Positions 22,751-35,015 are shown, counted from the stretch's first letter. The stretch: 64,000 nucleotides of DNA from Bidens hawaiensis (GCA_021521415.1 JAIQDT010004985.1:124001-188000), one strand, 5' to 3'. The notes: a model not told the origin generated them from the sequence alone. Numbers and translations: made by a program.

Positions 22751-23162
22751 TGTAGGAACGTGATTCTGATCATGCTAAACATCATGTACGTACAATCATA
22801 ATGAATAGGACCAAAAGAATATATTTACTATACGATATGATATACCTGAAATATATCATAAATATATTACAACACAAACACTCTTAATACTCAGTATATT
22901 GATATGACTTGAAAGTACAAACTGAATTACAAATGTTTCAACTAATCTGAATATAACATGAGAAGTCATATATATAGATGATTAGTGACAATGTATAAGA
23001 TCAGGCTCCGTATAAGCTTATACGGGTGTATAAGCTTATACGTCCTCTTACTTATACGTTTCACTTTACATACTTTCATCTATTGACAGTTTAGCCCTTT
23101 ACAAAACACAAAATGACATATTAAGCCCACTAGGCCTAGCATTAGACAAAAATGCTCTAACA
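22751..23162 (-). repeat. 3' LTR of the minus-strand copia element
   Basis: On the minus strand it starts TGTTAGAGCATTTTTG directly after the polypurine tract and ends CACGTTCCTACA, giving TG..CA ends and 412 bases. It is rich in CGTATAAG/CTTATACG words. It borders the Tat integrase fragment at 22750. Confidence 0.75.
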
Positions 23163-23175
23163 AACTCCCCCTTGG
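23163..23175 (-). other. Polypurine tract of the minus-strand copia element
   Basis: Minus strand reads CCAAGGGGGAGTT, then TGTTAGAG at the LTR. CAAGGGGGAG-type tracts directly before the 3' LTR are characteristic of plant copia elements. Confidence 0.8.
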
Positions 23176-26100
23176 ATAAAGATAGATCTAAAATACAAAA
23201 TTCTAAACTTGATCTAACTAATAATATTGTAGACTTCGGTCGTATCAACTTGAAAATTTGTATCTATCAAGTTGCCCATGGATGTTTTGGCAGCACCCCA
23301 GGAACCTGAAGATCCAGTCTGTTGACCTCGGTCGAATCTATACAAATGATGGTGAATAAAACTGTTATAAAAACACCATCATAGATTCAGATCACCTATC
23401 CGAGATTCGGAAAATTATATTAAGGGAGATAATCCACAATCTAGAGGATATTAGACTTGAACCGAACTCTTGTGATCTTCCACTCGTCCCTTCCTTGCAA
23501 ATCCATGACCAAATCAACTCTTTATCATCTTCTATGACATCTTCCTCAGTAATCTTCATCTGCAATACTTAAAAGAACACAGTCACTTACACAACAATGG
23601 ATACAAACTAACACTTTTAAACTGCTTAATCACTCAGTTTCAGAGTTTTAGACACATATATGGTAAAAAAAATCAGCAACCTTACCTTGATAGCTACAAC
23701 CCGGAAAGAACTCAGATATCAACACAAATAATATGAAGCTGTTAATAAGTACACAAAGAAGTAAAAGCAGACTGACATATTAATACTGAACCAACTTATT
23801 GTCGGTAGGCCTTGGAAAATGTGAAAACAGTTACCCCACTAGAACATTCTATTAATATTAAAGTTTAGTTTCGACGTTTCAGTTCACGTATAAGTTCATT
23901 CAGTGTATAAGATTTTCAAACGGATAAGGTACAAACACGTATAAAGTTTCACACCGTATAAGTCTAGTTTTTACGTGTAACCCCATCATGTATAGCATCA
24001 ATCAACGTGTAAATGCAACATCCGTATAAATCTTTCAACCGTATAATAATACATACGGATAAGTTTGTTGATCTTATACGCCGTATAAGTTGAAAAACAT
24101 ATGCGCCGTATAAGTTCATCAAGCTTATACGCTTATCAGATAAACGTAGGTCAAAAACACAATTGATTAATTCAAACAAGATCAGACCAGAAATTATGGA
24201 CAAGTTAGTTCGGAATATCATCGAAAATCAAAACCAAAACAAACCCCTATGAATAAAATTAGATTATGTTCAGTTCAGTCAAAAACTCAAAAGTTATTGT
24301 TCATCGGTAAAAACCAGTTCAGATTTTTCATATAAAATAATATTCTACCTTGAATGATACTTGCAGTGTGCGAATCAACCACACGTACAATGAGAAAACA
24401 AAAACACAGATGTACGGACCAAAGATTTGAACAATGAACCAGCGTGTAAGTCTCAAGAAAGTTATGCGTCCATAACAAAACTTGACTTATACGTCCATAT
24501 GAGTCTCTCAATTTTGACTTTTTTGCAATTTTAAACACCATTTAAATCAAACAATTTTCACACATATGATTAAGATCAAGTCCAAATTAATGACCTTGAA
24601 TAATCTTACCAAATGAGTTCATGTGTTTGATCTAGAAGTAAACATGAGCCCTAGGCTTTGAAACCCATTGAAAAATTTTGATTAGAATATAACCAAGTCT
24701 AAGTTAATGACCTCAATCAATTCTATAAAGCATTTAAATCACATTTTAGAATAATTTTGTCAGAAAACAAACTCTCGATTCCGATTCTTGGATATCCAGA
24801 CACGAATTACCTTTGACTTAAGTTGAAAATAACTCATAAAAGTAACTATTTTTGATATAAAAACAAAATAAAAAAATAAAAAATTTAATCAAGACAAAAT
24901 ATATCAAAATGACAAATAAAATGAAAACACATATTTTTGTGAGTTGAGCAAGGAATCATATTGATCAATCCGTTCTTCCATCACGGTTTTCAGTTTATTA
25001 TGTTTGATGTTAAGTCGGTTATGGATATTGTTGTCCACTTAAACTTTTGTTACAAAAGATTCAGAGACATCAATGATATGATTAAGTTTCAATTAAGCAC
25101 ATAATATCATAACATGATCAGTTTCAAATCTTGATTCAGCCTTATTTTGATTTTACCATATCACCCCAATTTGACTTAAACCTTAGAACCAGCAGATCAA
25201 AACTTTTTAAACAATTTTAACTTTTGGCGATCATAGCAATGGCTTTCCACAACAAGGCATACCCTCGTTATCAAGCAACACACCAAGCGATCATACATAG
25301 TATTCCCCTGGGGTCCGTTTCTTAATGGTATTAAGACGAACGAAATGGAGGAACAATGTATGGCTAACATTTTTGATCAAGTCAGTAGTGAAATTTTGTA
25401 CTTTTGTACATAGCGATCAAGTTTAATAACTTATCAAGGGTTCGTTCACTTGAGTAGGATTTGAAATATTCTTTCGAATACCTAGATGAAAACCGCATAA
25501 AGACCTCATGGCTCCAGAAACCTAATGCATCCCATCAATACAGGATTGAATGCCATAAAACCATACACCATTGAAGTGTAGACCATGTACCAGACGCTTA
25601 AAACACTTTATTAACAATCTATTTTTGCGATCTACTGAAATATAAGGCTTGAGTATGATAGTCTATTACATTTCTGCCTTCATTATCAAGACTTTTGCAA
25701 GAATACTAACCCATCTTTGAACATGGAAATTTATTTTTATATCACTTATTCCCTTACTTGCTTGTTCAAAAGCCTACCCATACACCAAACATTAAGCAAT
25801 AGACTTTTATTCTTCAATTTACCAGATTCGGAACAAGACAATGTATGTACAATCATTTTCCTTTTATGCTTCAAAACTCATTTTGAGGAGCAAATTTCTA
25901 TTGTTTTTGTATTTTTTTCACAATTTTCAATGTTTTGGAAATTTTTACTAAACGCCCCAGTTACTTTCCATTCTCAGGTAAATGGCTCTCCCGAATATCT
26001 ACAAGTATATATCAGGACCAAAACATATACAAGTACATGTCCTTTGAATATGAGAAATGACATAATTTTTAGCGAGATGTTATATTTGAATGTTTTTTGT

Positions 26101-26270
26101 TTTACTCTATACAAACTGAAATCACAATCTTTTTGTATTTTTCCCAAACCTATATCTCCCCCTAAAATCAAAAACTATTTACAAATAAAATTTGACTCTG
26201 TGAACGGTTACTCAAAGGTCGGAATCCATAACCTCGGTATCACTCACTTTCCCACCGCCCATACTCTTTA
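23176..26270 (-). other. Long 3' untranslated region of the copia element
   Basis: About 3.1 kb separate RNase H from the polypurine tract. No conserved domain is visible. CGTATAAG/CTTATACG words recur many times between about 23000 and 24490, both in the LTR and in this region. SIRE-like elements often have an env-like ORF here; the frames here are short (for example 25717-26322, plus strand) and I see no membrane or envelope pattern I would trust. The region may be a dead env-like region or a true long 3' UTR. Confidence 0.5.
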
Positions 26271-26275
26271 TAACA

Positions 26276-27469
26276 TTAAGCGCCAACAAATAAGAAAAAT
26301 CTATTTTTATCGAAAGCTTTAGTAAAAAGATCAGCTTTTTGCTCATCGGTGTGAATTTTATCGACCGTAATCACCTTCTTCTCGTAACAGTCACGGATGA
26401 AGTGATACCGTATATCAATATGTTTTGTTTTCGAGTGACTTAACGGGTTCTTAGTTATGGAAATTGCAGCAGTATTATCTACAAAAATAAGAGTCGTAAG
26501 AAAATTCAAACCATGGTCGCGCATTTGTTGTTGTATCCACAAAACCTGGGAACAACAGCTAGAAGCAGCTACATATTCGGCATCACAGGTGGATAGCGAC
26601 ACAGTCGTCTTCTTCTTACACCACCATGTCACCAGCCTACTACCAAAGAATTAACAGCTAGCGGTGTAGATATGGCGTTCAGCTTGAAGCTACCATAGTG
26701 AGAATCAAAATACGCTCTCAGCTCAAGTACATCGTCTCGAGGATACCAAAGACCGACCCCCGGATTCCCCTTAAGATACCGAAGTATCCGCTTCACCAAC
26801 GTTAGGTGAGAGACCCTTGGATTGGATTGATATCGGGCACAAAGACAAGTCGGATACATGATGTCTGTCCTAGAAGCAGTAAGATACATGAGGGAACCAA
26901 TCATAGAACGGTAGAATGTTTCATCGACCTTTTCCGCGGTGTGATCAGGACCAATTCCATGATTAACCGGTATAGGCGTGCTACTCGGCGATGAGTCAGC
27001 CATGTAGAATTTTTCAAGGATATCATTGACATATTTTGTCTATTGAATAAAGATCCCATCAGATTCTTGTTCGACTTGCAGTCCTAAGAAAAACTTCAAC
27101 TCGCCTATAGCGCTCATTTCGAATTTCGACTTCATAACCTCCTCAAAATATTTGCACAGAACATCATCCGTTGACCCAAAAATGATATCGTCCACATAGA
27201 CCTGGACTATCAGAAGATGACCATCCATTTCCTTAGTGAACAATGTTCAATCCACGGTGCCACGAGCAAAGTTATTGTCTAACAGATGTCGAGACAATAT
27301 GTCATACCAAGCTCTCAGGGCTTGATGTAGACCATAAAGAGCTTTGTTGAGCAAGTACACCTTTTCCTTGTGATTCGGATCGAAAAACCCCGGTGGTTGT
27401 CCTATAAAGACTTCTTCACCCAGTTTACCGTTCAGGAAAGCATATTTAACATCCAACTAGTAGACCTTG
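26276..27469 (-). pseudogene. Copia reverse transcriptase and RNase H
   Basis: Read from 27469 leftwards: RT palm with LeuAspValLys..AlaPheLeuAsnGly and PheGlyPro-like PPGF segment (27456-27380), the catalytic TyrValAspAspIleIle (about 27195), the LYS-type SLMYLTASRTDI segment (about 26900), and RNase H with SerLeuSerThrCysAspAlaGluTyr (about 26595) and HisIleAspIleArgTyrHisPhe (about 26400). In-frame stops at 27244-27246 and 27037-27039 and a frame change near 26630 show decay. The start of RT is cut at 27469/27470 by the insertion of a gypsy LTR. Wording of the RNase H resembles SIRE-like elements. Confidence 0.88.
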
Positions 27470-28583
27470 TGTCACACCCCGACCAATTGCGACGGAACAT
27501 GCCGGGGTGCAACGTGATTGGACAAATACACAAGACACTATTTAAAGTGACAACATCTAATTAGCTCATTTATTTCATAAATCAATAATCAACACATCTC
27601 TTTCACATAAACAATTTGAATACCAGTAACAATTATATTGTTCATTTTACTAATACTCTAATGGTCTTGGTAACGTTTTTCGTGAAGTCCTCGAGTCAAC
27701 AAAAGTCAAACCTGTAACATTTTATAAAATAAAGTTTGTCAACAAAAAGGTTGGTGAGCAATTCATAATATTGATCATATAAGTATATATTAATAAAAAG
27801 CCACAAAACTTGTATACAAAAGAATAGAAAAGAATAGATAAAAGCACTAGATTTGGATAAAGACAATCGCTAAACACATTAGCGCCACCTAGCTACAAGG
27901 GGTTTCCAAGTAGTCTAGGATTTTATAGTTATCGTTAATTGCATTATGTTAACAACACCGTGCTATAAGAGAATACCAGATAGTTCACGGATTAAAAGAT
28001 TCCACCAACCGAAAGCAATAAACACATAGGCATATAAGCATAGAACACCAAATCGAGCAATTATTTAAGTAAAGTATACAATCACGTTTGTGGGTTTAAG
28101 ATTCAAGTAAATAAAGCATTTAATTTGATAAGTATGAACTGTCACCCCAAAACGAAAGATGGAAAACGGGGTATGAAAGTACTCACCTCGATTGATGAAC
28201 CGAGAAATAAATAGGTAAAAAAATGAAGCTCGAACGGTAAACGAACAGATCCAACTTGAATTGATAAACACCTTAACTAAAATAAATAATATAATATATA
28301 TTAATGAACTTGAAACCATAATGAAACTATAGTTGAAAGCGTAAATGAAATCCTTAACGAGGGGTTCGGTCTTTATAATAGGGTTACCGGTTAATTAGTT
28401 AACGATTAGGGACTCGTACTTAATTGATAATTTAAAATAAAATAATATTATTTTATTGGGCTTTTAAATAACTAAACCAATATTAAATAGAAACAAGACG
28501 GGTTTAATTCAATAGTTGGGTTTTATAAAAATGAATAGATAATAAAGTTATAATGATGTTATTAATGATAATAATAATTTTAA

Positions 28584-28584
<1 letters not shown>

Positions 28585-28637
<53 letters not shown>

Positions 28638-28775
28638 TAATGATGATAATAACATATATAAATATACTACCACTTGAGAATTGTTTTTAAAACTAATAAT
28701 AGTAGTAATAATAATAAATATAATAATTATTACTTTTGTTGTTGAATACATTATTAATAGATTTATAAATTTTAC

Positions 28776-28866
<91 letters not shown>
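28585..28866. repeat. (TA)n and (AAT)n/(ATT)n microsatellites in LTR copy A
   Basis: (TA)n at about 28590-28633, then (AAT)n switching to (ATT)n at 28778-28866, which can fold on itself. Copy B at about 38025-38230 has much shorter runs at the same places, so the arrays expanded after the copies separated. A further (AAT)n block is at 29107-29156. Confidence 0.9.
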
Positions 28867-28868
<2 letters not shown>

Positions 28869-29106
28869 GTGCCATATTAATAATAACTACTACTTATAAC
28901 ATGTTAATAATAGTAGTATTAGTGATAAAAATATAACTCGAGTGACGACGACGTTAAATGGCAACTAGGCCCGACATGGGTTTCGGTTCAATAGCACAAG
29001 TGGATAATATTAACAATAATAGGATTTAATAATATTACTTAATAATCATAATAATAATAATCTATTTATTATGAAAATAATTATAAAAAGATATGTTTTG
29101 TTAATG

Positions 29107-29156
<50 letters not shown>

Positions 29157-29269
29157 TATCTTGTTGTTAATGATAATAATAATAATAATAATAAAATCTA
29201 GATAATAAATATAATGTCAATAAAAATAGTAATATTAACTTGAGTAATTTGTTAACAAAACAAACAAAA

Positions 29270-29341
29270 GTTGGTCACGGAGAGAATCGAACCCGTGACC
29301 TCAAGCTTAAACACACACGCACCAACCAACTACTCTAGACG
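29270..29341 (-). other. tRNA-like sequence in gypsy LTR copy A
   Basis: On the minus strand it reads TAGTTGGTTGGTGCG, a run of about 30 bases, then GGTCACGGGTTCGATTC and TCTCCGTGACC. GGTTCGATTC is a perfect internal B box, its flanks GGTCACGG/CCGTGACC form a T-arm-like pair, and TAGTTGGTTGG resembles an A box. There is no complete cloverleaf, so it is not a functional tRNA gene. It may be a fossil tRNA/SINE head taken up by the LTR. Copy B at 38618-38690 keeps it almost unchanged. Confidence 0.55.
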
Positions 29342-29813
29342 ATCATATTTTTAGGATTTAGGAAAGGTTAGTCTTTAAATCTTACACTTAAACATAATCA
29401 TCCCCAAAATAAATTAAAAACCCAAATCCGATTAGCTCGATAAATTACCAGTTATACTGAAAGTCACAAACAAATTCGATACCTGAACTCGAAGCCGGAG
29501 AGGAGGAGAAACAAGGGATCGCATGAGTTGATTCCGGCCGCCAGAGGCACGCCGGAAAACGGAACAGAGAGAGAGAGGAGAGAGGGAGACAGGGAGAGAG
29601 AAGAGATGCGGAGAGAGAGAGAGTGTGTGTGCGACGGGAGAGAGAGAGAGAGGCGGAGTGGCCGTCGGAGGTCGCCAGAAAAGAAGAACGAGGGAGGAGG
29701 GACGGCCGGAGGTGGTGGGGTCGCCGGAGGTGGTGGCCGGAAGTGGCACCGACAGGGGTGGCGGCGGCGTCCGGAAAAAGTGAGGAAGAAGATGGGGTGG
29801 CTAGGTGTTTATG

Positions 29814-29850
29814 GTTAGGGTTAGGGTTTTGGTTAAATATATATATATTA
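29814..29850 (-). promoter_or_regulatory. TATA region and telo-box of gypsy LTR copy A
   Basis: Minus strand: an alternating TA run ending TTTAACC, then AAACCCTAACCCTAACC about 10 bases later, then a pyrimidine-rich leader. The telo-box is a known plant promoter motif. Its order with a TATA-like run in U3 suggests the LTR promoter. Confidence 0.45.
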
Positions 29851-30126
29851 CATATTTTCAAAAAGGCCCTTTAAGTTTCAAACAACGTTTAAAATGAGTT
29901 TAAAGGTTCTTAAAACCTATAATAACTTTACGAAAATTAGTTTGAATCCCTTATGTTTTTCTTAACGACACTATAATATGACAAAATATCGATTTATTGG
30001 TGATCGAGGTATATAATAATATTATATAATAATTAATTAAGGTTCAAAAGAATGTTGAGTCGGGTTTACATAATAAAAGTCTACAAAACGAATATAACTC
30101 GAGACTCAAATTTGACGAATGTCACA

Positions 30127-30520
30127 GTATCACCAACTTTTTGGAAATTTCGTCCTGAAATTAAAATAAACTAGAAAAATAATTACTAACGAATATTGCC
30201 TTTAGTAAAATAATTGCAAGAAAAACTTTTGACAAAAGAATAACGTCAAATCCTTGGATGGCTCGTAAAATGCCACAAATGAGAACATAATAAAGGCACT
30301 TATATATAGGAAGTACCAGCGGCGTATCCACCATGCCCTTATCATTACTCACATTTCTACCGTCTTTCTGCTTCATCCTCGGACCTGAGTTATCGCACAC
30401 AAGTGTACTTACTATGGCCTCCATACGGGGATTTCGATAATTAAATGTGCACCCATAATTATTTAGATCGTCATATGCTCCACATGGTTCGTCCCATTAT
30501 GTGGTTTAAAAGACATATTT
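30127..30520 (-). pseudogene. Gypsy internal 3' region with small hypothetical ORF, copy 2
   Basis: Directly inside the 3' LTR of copy A. The minus frame from about 30490 to 30161 encodes a CGAYDDLNNYGC-like stretch, an RNPRMEAIVS segment, a Lys/Arg-rich segment, and two hydrophobic stretches at the C-terminus (Leu-Tyr-Tyr-Val-Leu-Ile-Cys-Gly-Ile-Leu and Val-Phe-Leu-Ala-Ile-Ile-Leu-Leu). The frame breaks near 30465. The homologous stretch at 585-292 keeps the same order of features. I do not recognise the protein; it might be a small accessory membrane protein or an unrelated conserved noncoding region. Confidence 0.45.
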
Positions 30521-33026
30521 ATTTTGAAACCTCAAACATTAGAAACGTACATAAATCTGTTGAATTTTACACATATTGATAAAACAATACCAGCAGTTGG
30601 AAACTTTGGGGTTGACCTTTCTAAATAAGTAGGAAAATGGAATAAATAATTGAAACAATTAAAATCTTAATGTATAACCAAGGTGAAAATAACTATTTTG
30701 GTTTAGATAAGTAAAGACGATCGAATAAATACAAACCAGGGTAGGTAATTACGAAACGAGAATTGAAGTTAAGTGTCCTCAATGTGAAAGGATAAGTAAA
30801 TCATTAAAATCCATGGTTGAAAGTCGGGTCACTAAATTAGTATAAAAATCCGATGAGTGAGAAAAAAAATGAGAAGTTCAATAAATGAACACATAAAGTT
30901 GGGATAAACAACGATACAGTTAATAATAACATCGTACGATGAGTTTCACACGTGAACAAACTTGAGGTTATAAGTATTTGAGGATAGGATTTCATGAAAT
31001 ATGATAACACGAGTATGAGGTGAGTTTCTTTGGGGTGACACATACGTGTATCAACATAAATAAAATAGTACTTACTCAACAACCAAAACAATCGAAGAAA
31101 TGTGATAAAACGTGAATACGGCCACTATTGTGAAACCATTTATATAATCGTCATTATAATAGCGGTTTCTAATAGCGCCAAAACTTGTATACAGCCACAC
31201 ATTGGCCATTAATAGATTAGATGAAATGATATAGAATAATGTATAGATTCGTGTTTACATAAATGATTAAATATAAATAACATAGTCAAGAAAATATCGT
31301 TTAAAAGGTAAACGAGATTTTTGGCGAATTCAAGGTTTTGAAAGTATTACCCAAATTGTTATTGAATAGTTTGCATTCGGTCACGAAAATCAAGTCACAA
31401 AAATGAAATCTCATGTGCATAATATTTTCATCGAAACATCTTATCAAATGAGAAGAAATCGTAAAAATCCATGAGACTCGAATAAATGACGAAATATGTA
31501 ATCGTGTATCACATACTCTTCGAAAAATATAAGATTAAAATCGAAAATGAAGTCTCAACTGAGGCCGTTTTATTGTTTCCAAGAATATACGTAATAACAA
31601 GGCGTCGCGGTAATGCGTAGCTAGAGAGACATTTAAAATTGCTATCAAATGAAAATCGTATAAGCGAAATTGTCAAAGGAATTTGTATACATAAAGCTGT
31701 CGTGATGAAAATAATTTATGAAAAAATGATGCTTACAATAATAAGATGTAATAATTCGCATAAGTCTTTATTGAACAAAACTCATGACACAAAGTTTAGT
31801 ATATAGGGTACTTATAAATTCATCCCAAAAAGATTTATGAAGTCATGATCATTGCGTTTATGGAAAATAAGGAAAGTTGTAATTTATTACTAAATAAATC
31901 CCGCATTCAACATAATGAAACCTCGCATTTATAAAGTCTTTATGAGATTTATCACCTTAGGTGACAATATTTATAAATCTCGAAATCACCCATATAATCG
32001 TTTAATAATCTTTGAAGGCAAATCCTCATAATCAAATTTTGTTGTCATGACAATACCATATATATATATATATATATATATTTTAAAAATGCTTCATAAA
32101 ATACGAGCATGATACGTAAACCATTATTATTTTTATTATTATTATTATTTTGAGTTTATAATTTAAAAATGATTATTTGAACACATGAGGTTGTTATACA
32201 TACACTAGTTGTATATATATAAATAAAAAAATTAGGGAAAACGAAGCTTGCATGCGTAGGGAGGGGTATTAGGCTTCGTACGGTGAATGGGTTGGAAATT
32301 TAGTAGTAAGTGAGAGTGTTTAGGTCGGCTTGGGTAGTTGAGTTTTCTTGAGTTGAATTGATGGGGTTTGTTGAGTTTAGGTCTTTTGAGTGGGTTAGGC
32401 TTGGATGATTTGTGTGAGTAGTGGTTGGGCTATTAGGATGATGCTTACTTATTTGAGTTCGGGTAAGTTGATGGGTTGGGTAAGTCGACCTTGACTAGCT
32501 TGGATTGAGATTTGGTTTATACATGTATTTTGCAAGGAGTGTTCGGGTTACTATTTTGATATCAAACTCTATGGTTGGATGGGAACGATGTGGCGATATG
32601 GTTTGTGACTCGACATAGTATGGGTCGAAGGGTTTTGAGTCTTAGTTGGGTAAACTTTGGTTTGCATATGTTCAAAGCATTCGTGAGTGTGTTTGTCGGT
32701 GTCTTTGAAGTATTAAGATAGTGAGTTTGATAGGTTTTCGTGGCGTGAGAGTGTCGGTATTTAAGGCTTTTTGTTGGGTTAATGTTGTACATCTTGGATT
32801 CTGCATGAGGATTGAGTTGGTGAGGGTATACTTTTGGATGTTTAGGAATTCGTTCATATTAAGGAAAGACTTGAGTACGTGGGAAAGCTTTTGTAGTGGA
32901 AGGAAGGTTTGATTTGAGACGGTATTTTGAGAGGGAATACGGGTGTTTGGGAACTTGTGGTTGCGTTTAGGGAGATTTTTGACTCCTAATAAGTATTAAA
33001 TTGAAAATATCATAATTTCTAAATAA
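30521..33026. other. Decayed interior of gypsy remnant, no intact gene
   Basis: AT-rich and full of stops up to about 32230, with (TA)n near 32058 and (ATT)n near 32128. From about 32230 to 32960 the plus strand is strikingly G/T-rich (GGGTTGG, GTGAG) with few Cs. The frames there (for example 32721-32912) match nothing I know. Confidence 0.35.
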
Positions 33027-33461
33027 TGTTTTCTAAGGCCCCGTCACCGGTGGCCCTACTTTAGCGTTGGATTTACTCATAAACGCAGTTCTAAATATCA
33101 GAGTTAATTAAAACATTCGCGGAATTTAAAAACTTTCATAAAACATTTCATAACAAAACACGTCTTGTCTTAAAACATCATTTTGTCTTTCAAAATAAAC
33201 GAAACATTAAACTTAAACGTCTTGAGTCTTTCGATGCCAGCCTCTTATTCAGTGCCACACGTCTCCTCAAGCGAGCTGCCTCATCCTACTCACCTGCGTG
33301 CATACTAAAAGTCAGCTACGCTGAGTGAGTTCTAGTTAATCATACACTATACAATACACATAAACTTATATTCTTTCATTCATACTTTCTTACTTTCATA
33401 CTTTCTTTTGTATTAACTTACTTTCATATCTTACGTTATAAAGAGCATTACGCCCTACATT

Positions 33462-33655
33462 CCTCGAGTATTATTAAGGCTCGGTACCCTCCTTCCTCGA
33501 GTATTATTAGGGCTCGGTACCCTCCTTCCTCGAGTATAATTAGGGCTCAGTACCCTCTTTCCTCGAGTATTATTAGGGCTCGGTCCCTCTTTCCTCGAAT
33601 ATTAGTAGGGTTCGGTTCCCTAGTTCTCGAATATTAGTAGGGTTCGATTCCCTCT
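33462..33655. repeat. 33-bp minisatellite in solo LTR copy 2 (about 6 units)
   Basis: Units with core CCTCGAGTATTATTAGGGCTC, the inverse of the array at 3548-3706. The last two units are more diverged (CTCGAATATTAGTAGGG). Confidence 0.85.
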
Positions 33656-34063
33656 TCGTTACCATACAACCATCCTTTCCTTCTTTTATTAACTTTATCA
33701 CATTCATACACATAAGCATACATATCATATTTACCTTATACTTAGCGTTACAACCTGACAGTACGTGCAATATCCGAAGATCGTTCACGTACCATCAAGC
33801 AATCATTCATACATATCACATCATTCACATAAGGCATACACTTATCTCTTAGGATAAGCGTATTAACAAACATATCGAGTATGCACACAGCCCCGAAAAC
33901 ATAACACATAAATGGGGCTAGAAACTCACCTGAACACGGTTACGTTCACCGTTAATCGTAATCCCTTTCCTCAGTTGTGCACGGCTGACTGTATAACAAG
34001 TATACATATCAATTAACTATCACTACTTATATCATCTTTCTAGTCTTAATTACTACCCACAAC

Positions 34064-34160
34064 GAACGGGGGTCCGGGGGCAGCGCCCCTGGCAGCGGGG
34101 TCTAGGGGCGGCAGCCCCTAGCAGGGTCCAAGGGGCAAAGCCCCTGGCTGGGGTCGAGCT
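34064..34160. repeat. GC-rich hairpin block in solo LTR copy 2
   Basis: Inverse of 3046-3126, with nested self-complementary words GGGGTCTAGGGGCGGC / GCAGCCCCTAGCAGGG and AGGGGCAAAGCCCCTGG. Sharp base-composition change against the AT-rich surroundings. Confidence 0.6.
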
Positions 34161-34239
34161 GCCAGGTCAGCTTGGAAAAATTTTATTTACATTAACTGTC
34201 TTAACACATTTTTCATTAGTTTTTTTTTTAATTTATTTT

Positions 34240-34510
34240 CTAATCGAACTTGGCTTTAGGCGAACTTAAACCTTAGGCGAACTTAGCTTTAGGCGAAGTT
34301 AAACCTTAGGCGAACTTAGCTTTAGGCGAAGTTGTCATCAGGCGAACTTGGCTTTAGGCGAAGTTAAGCCTCAGGCGAACTTAGATCTAGGCGAAGTTGT
34401 CATCAGGCGAACTTAGCCGTAAGCGAAGTTATCAATTAGGCGAACTTGGCCTAAGGCGAAGTTATCGCTTTGAAGGCGAAGTTATCGCTTTGAAGGCGAA
34501 GTTGCCCAGT
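34240..34510. repeat. AGGCGAAGTT tandem array in solo LTR copy 2
   Basis: About sixteen units of 16-17 bases with the constant part AGGCGAA(C/G)TT and a variable part. In copy 1 the same part of the LTR (2520-2850) instead has repeated TTCGTTA words. Confidence 0.8.
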
Positions 34511-35015
34511 TGCAGGCGAATTTGCCCAGATCAGCCGCTGTTTTGGTTTTTATGGAGCATTTTGGCGATTTCAACACCCTTGTTAAGGTTCAACATCACC
34601 CACTACGCTTCCCAACCATTTTCGGTCGTATCTACACTATAAAACTTGGATCTTTAAACTTCAAAGATCAAGAATCATACCTTTCTGAGCTTGTTTGGAT
34701 CTTGTTTAACTTGTTATCACAACTAATCGCTCTCTCTCTCGGATCTGGCTCGGTTCTTCCCTCAGCCGGCGGCGGTGTTGGTGTGTGGTGTGTGTTTTGG
34801 AGTGCTAGAGAATATGGTGAAATGAAAGATATTTTAGAGTTTAGGGGATATTTATATCTCTTAAATCCCATGGACCTAAGGCCCATTCTCATTTAACCCA
34901 TCTCAATTAATCCAAGTCCATGATCCGCTCCTTACTCGATATCCAATAATTAACGCGAAATCACTAAACATAACTTTCTTTATTCAACATTAAAATTTTA
35001 GGATGTTACATGTTT

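Larger units (their letters stand above)
27470..30126 (-). repeat. Gypsy LTR, minus strand, inserted in copia RT (copy A)
   Basis: On the minus strand it starts TGTGACATTCGTC (30126) and ends GGTCGGGGTGTGACA (27470). Its right side is followed by the AAATTTCGTCC motif (reverse of the pre-PPT GGACGAAATTT), so it is the 3' LTR of a minus-strand element. CCTTG at 27465-27469 would be its target site, but the partner is not visible. In U3 the minus strand has a TATATATATATTTAACC TATA region (about 29850-29833) followed by AAACCCTAACCCTAACC, then a TC-rich leader (29760-29530). The leader ends with GTTCAGGTATCG, a possible splice donor. A second, partial copy is at 36948-39056. Confidence 0.85.
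33032..35010 (-). mobile_element. Solo LTR, family S1, copy 2
   Basis: On the minus strand it starts TGTAACATCCTAAAATTT and ends ACGGGGCCTTAGA (last G in place of C). TGTTT flanks it at 33027-33031 and 35011-35015. It has no internal region. It shares ends, a 33-bp minisatellite, a GC-rich hairpin and the stretch with a CAGGTGAGTTTCTAGCC donor-like motif with the copy at 1905-4149. A TATA-like ATATAAATATCC lies at about 34859-34848. A leader ORF (34510-34896 on the plus strand) is antisense and not a gene. Confidence 0.9.

Noticed and set aside
25717..26322. 201-codon plus-strand frame as an envelope-like gene
   Set aside because: It is antisense to the copia element and its composition is that of AT-rich noncoding DNA.
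28548..28899. Frames of poly-Ile, poly-Asn and poly-Tyr
   Set aside because: Translations of (TA)n and (AAT)n tracts in the LTR.
29270..29341. True tRNA gene
   Set aside because: No complete cloverleaf, D arm or acceptor pairing; it is repeated inside two LTR copies.
29814..29830. Interstitial telomere (TTTAGGG-like words)
   Set aside because: Only two to three units, matching the common plant promoter telo-box.
29432..29861. Pro/Ser-rich proteins at 29432-29861 and 38775-39071
   Set aside because: They are translations of the TC-rich LTR leader; the two copies do not keep a common full-length frame.
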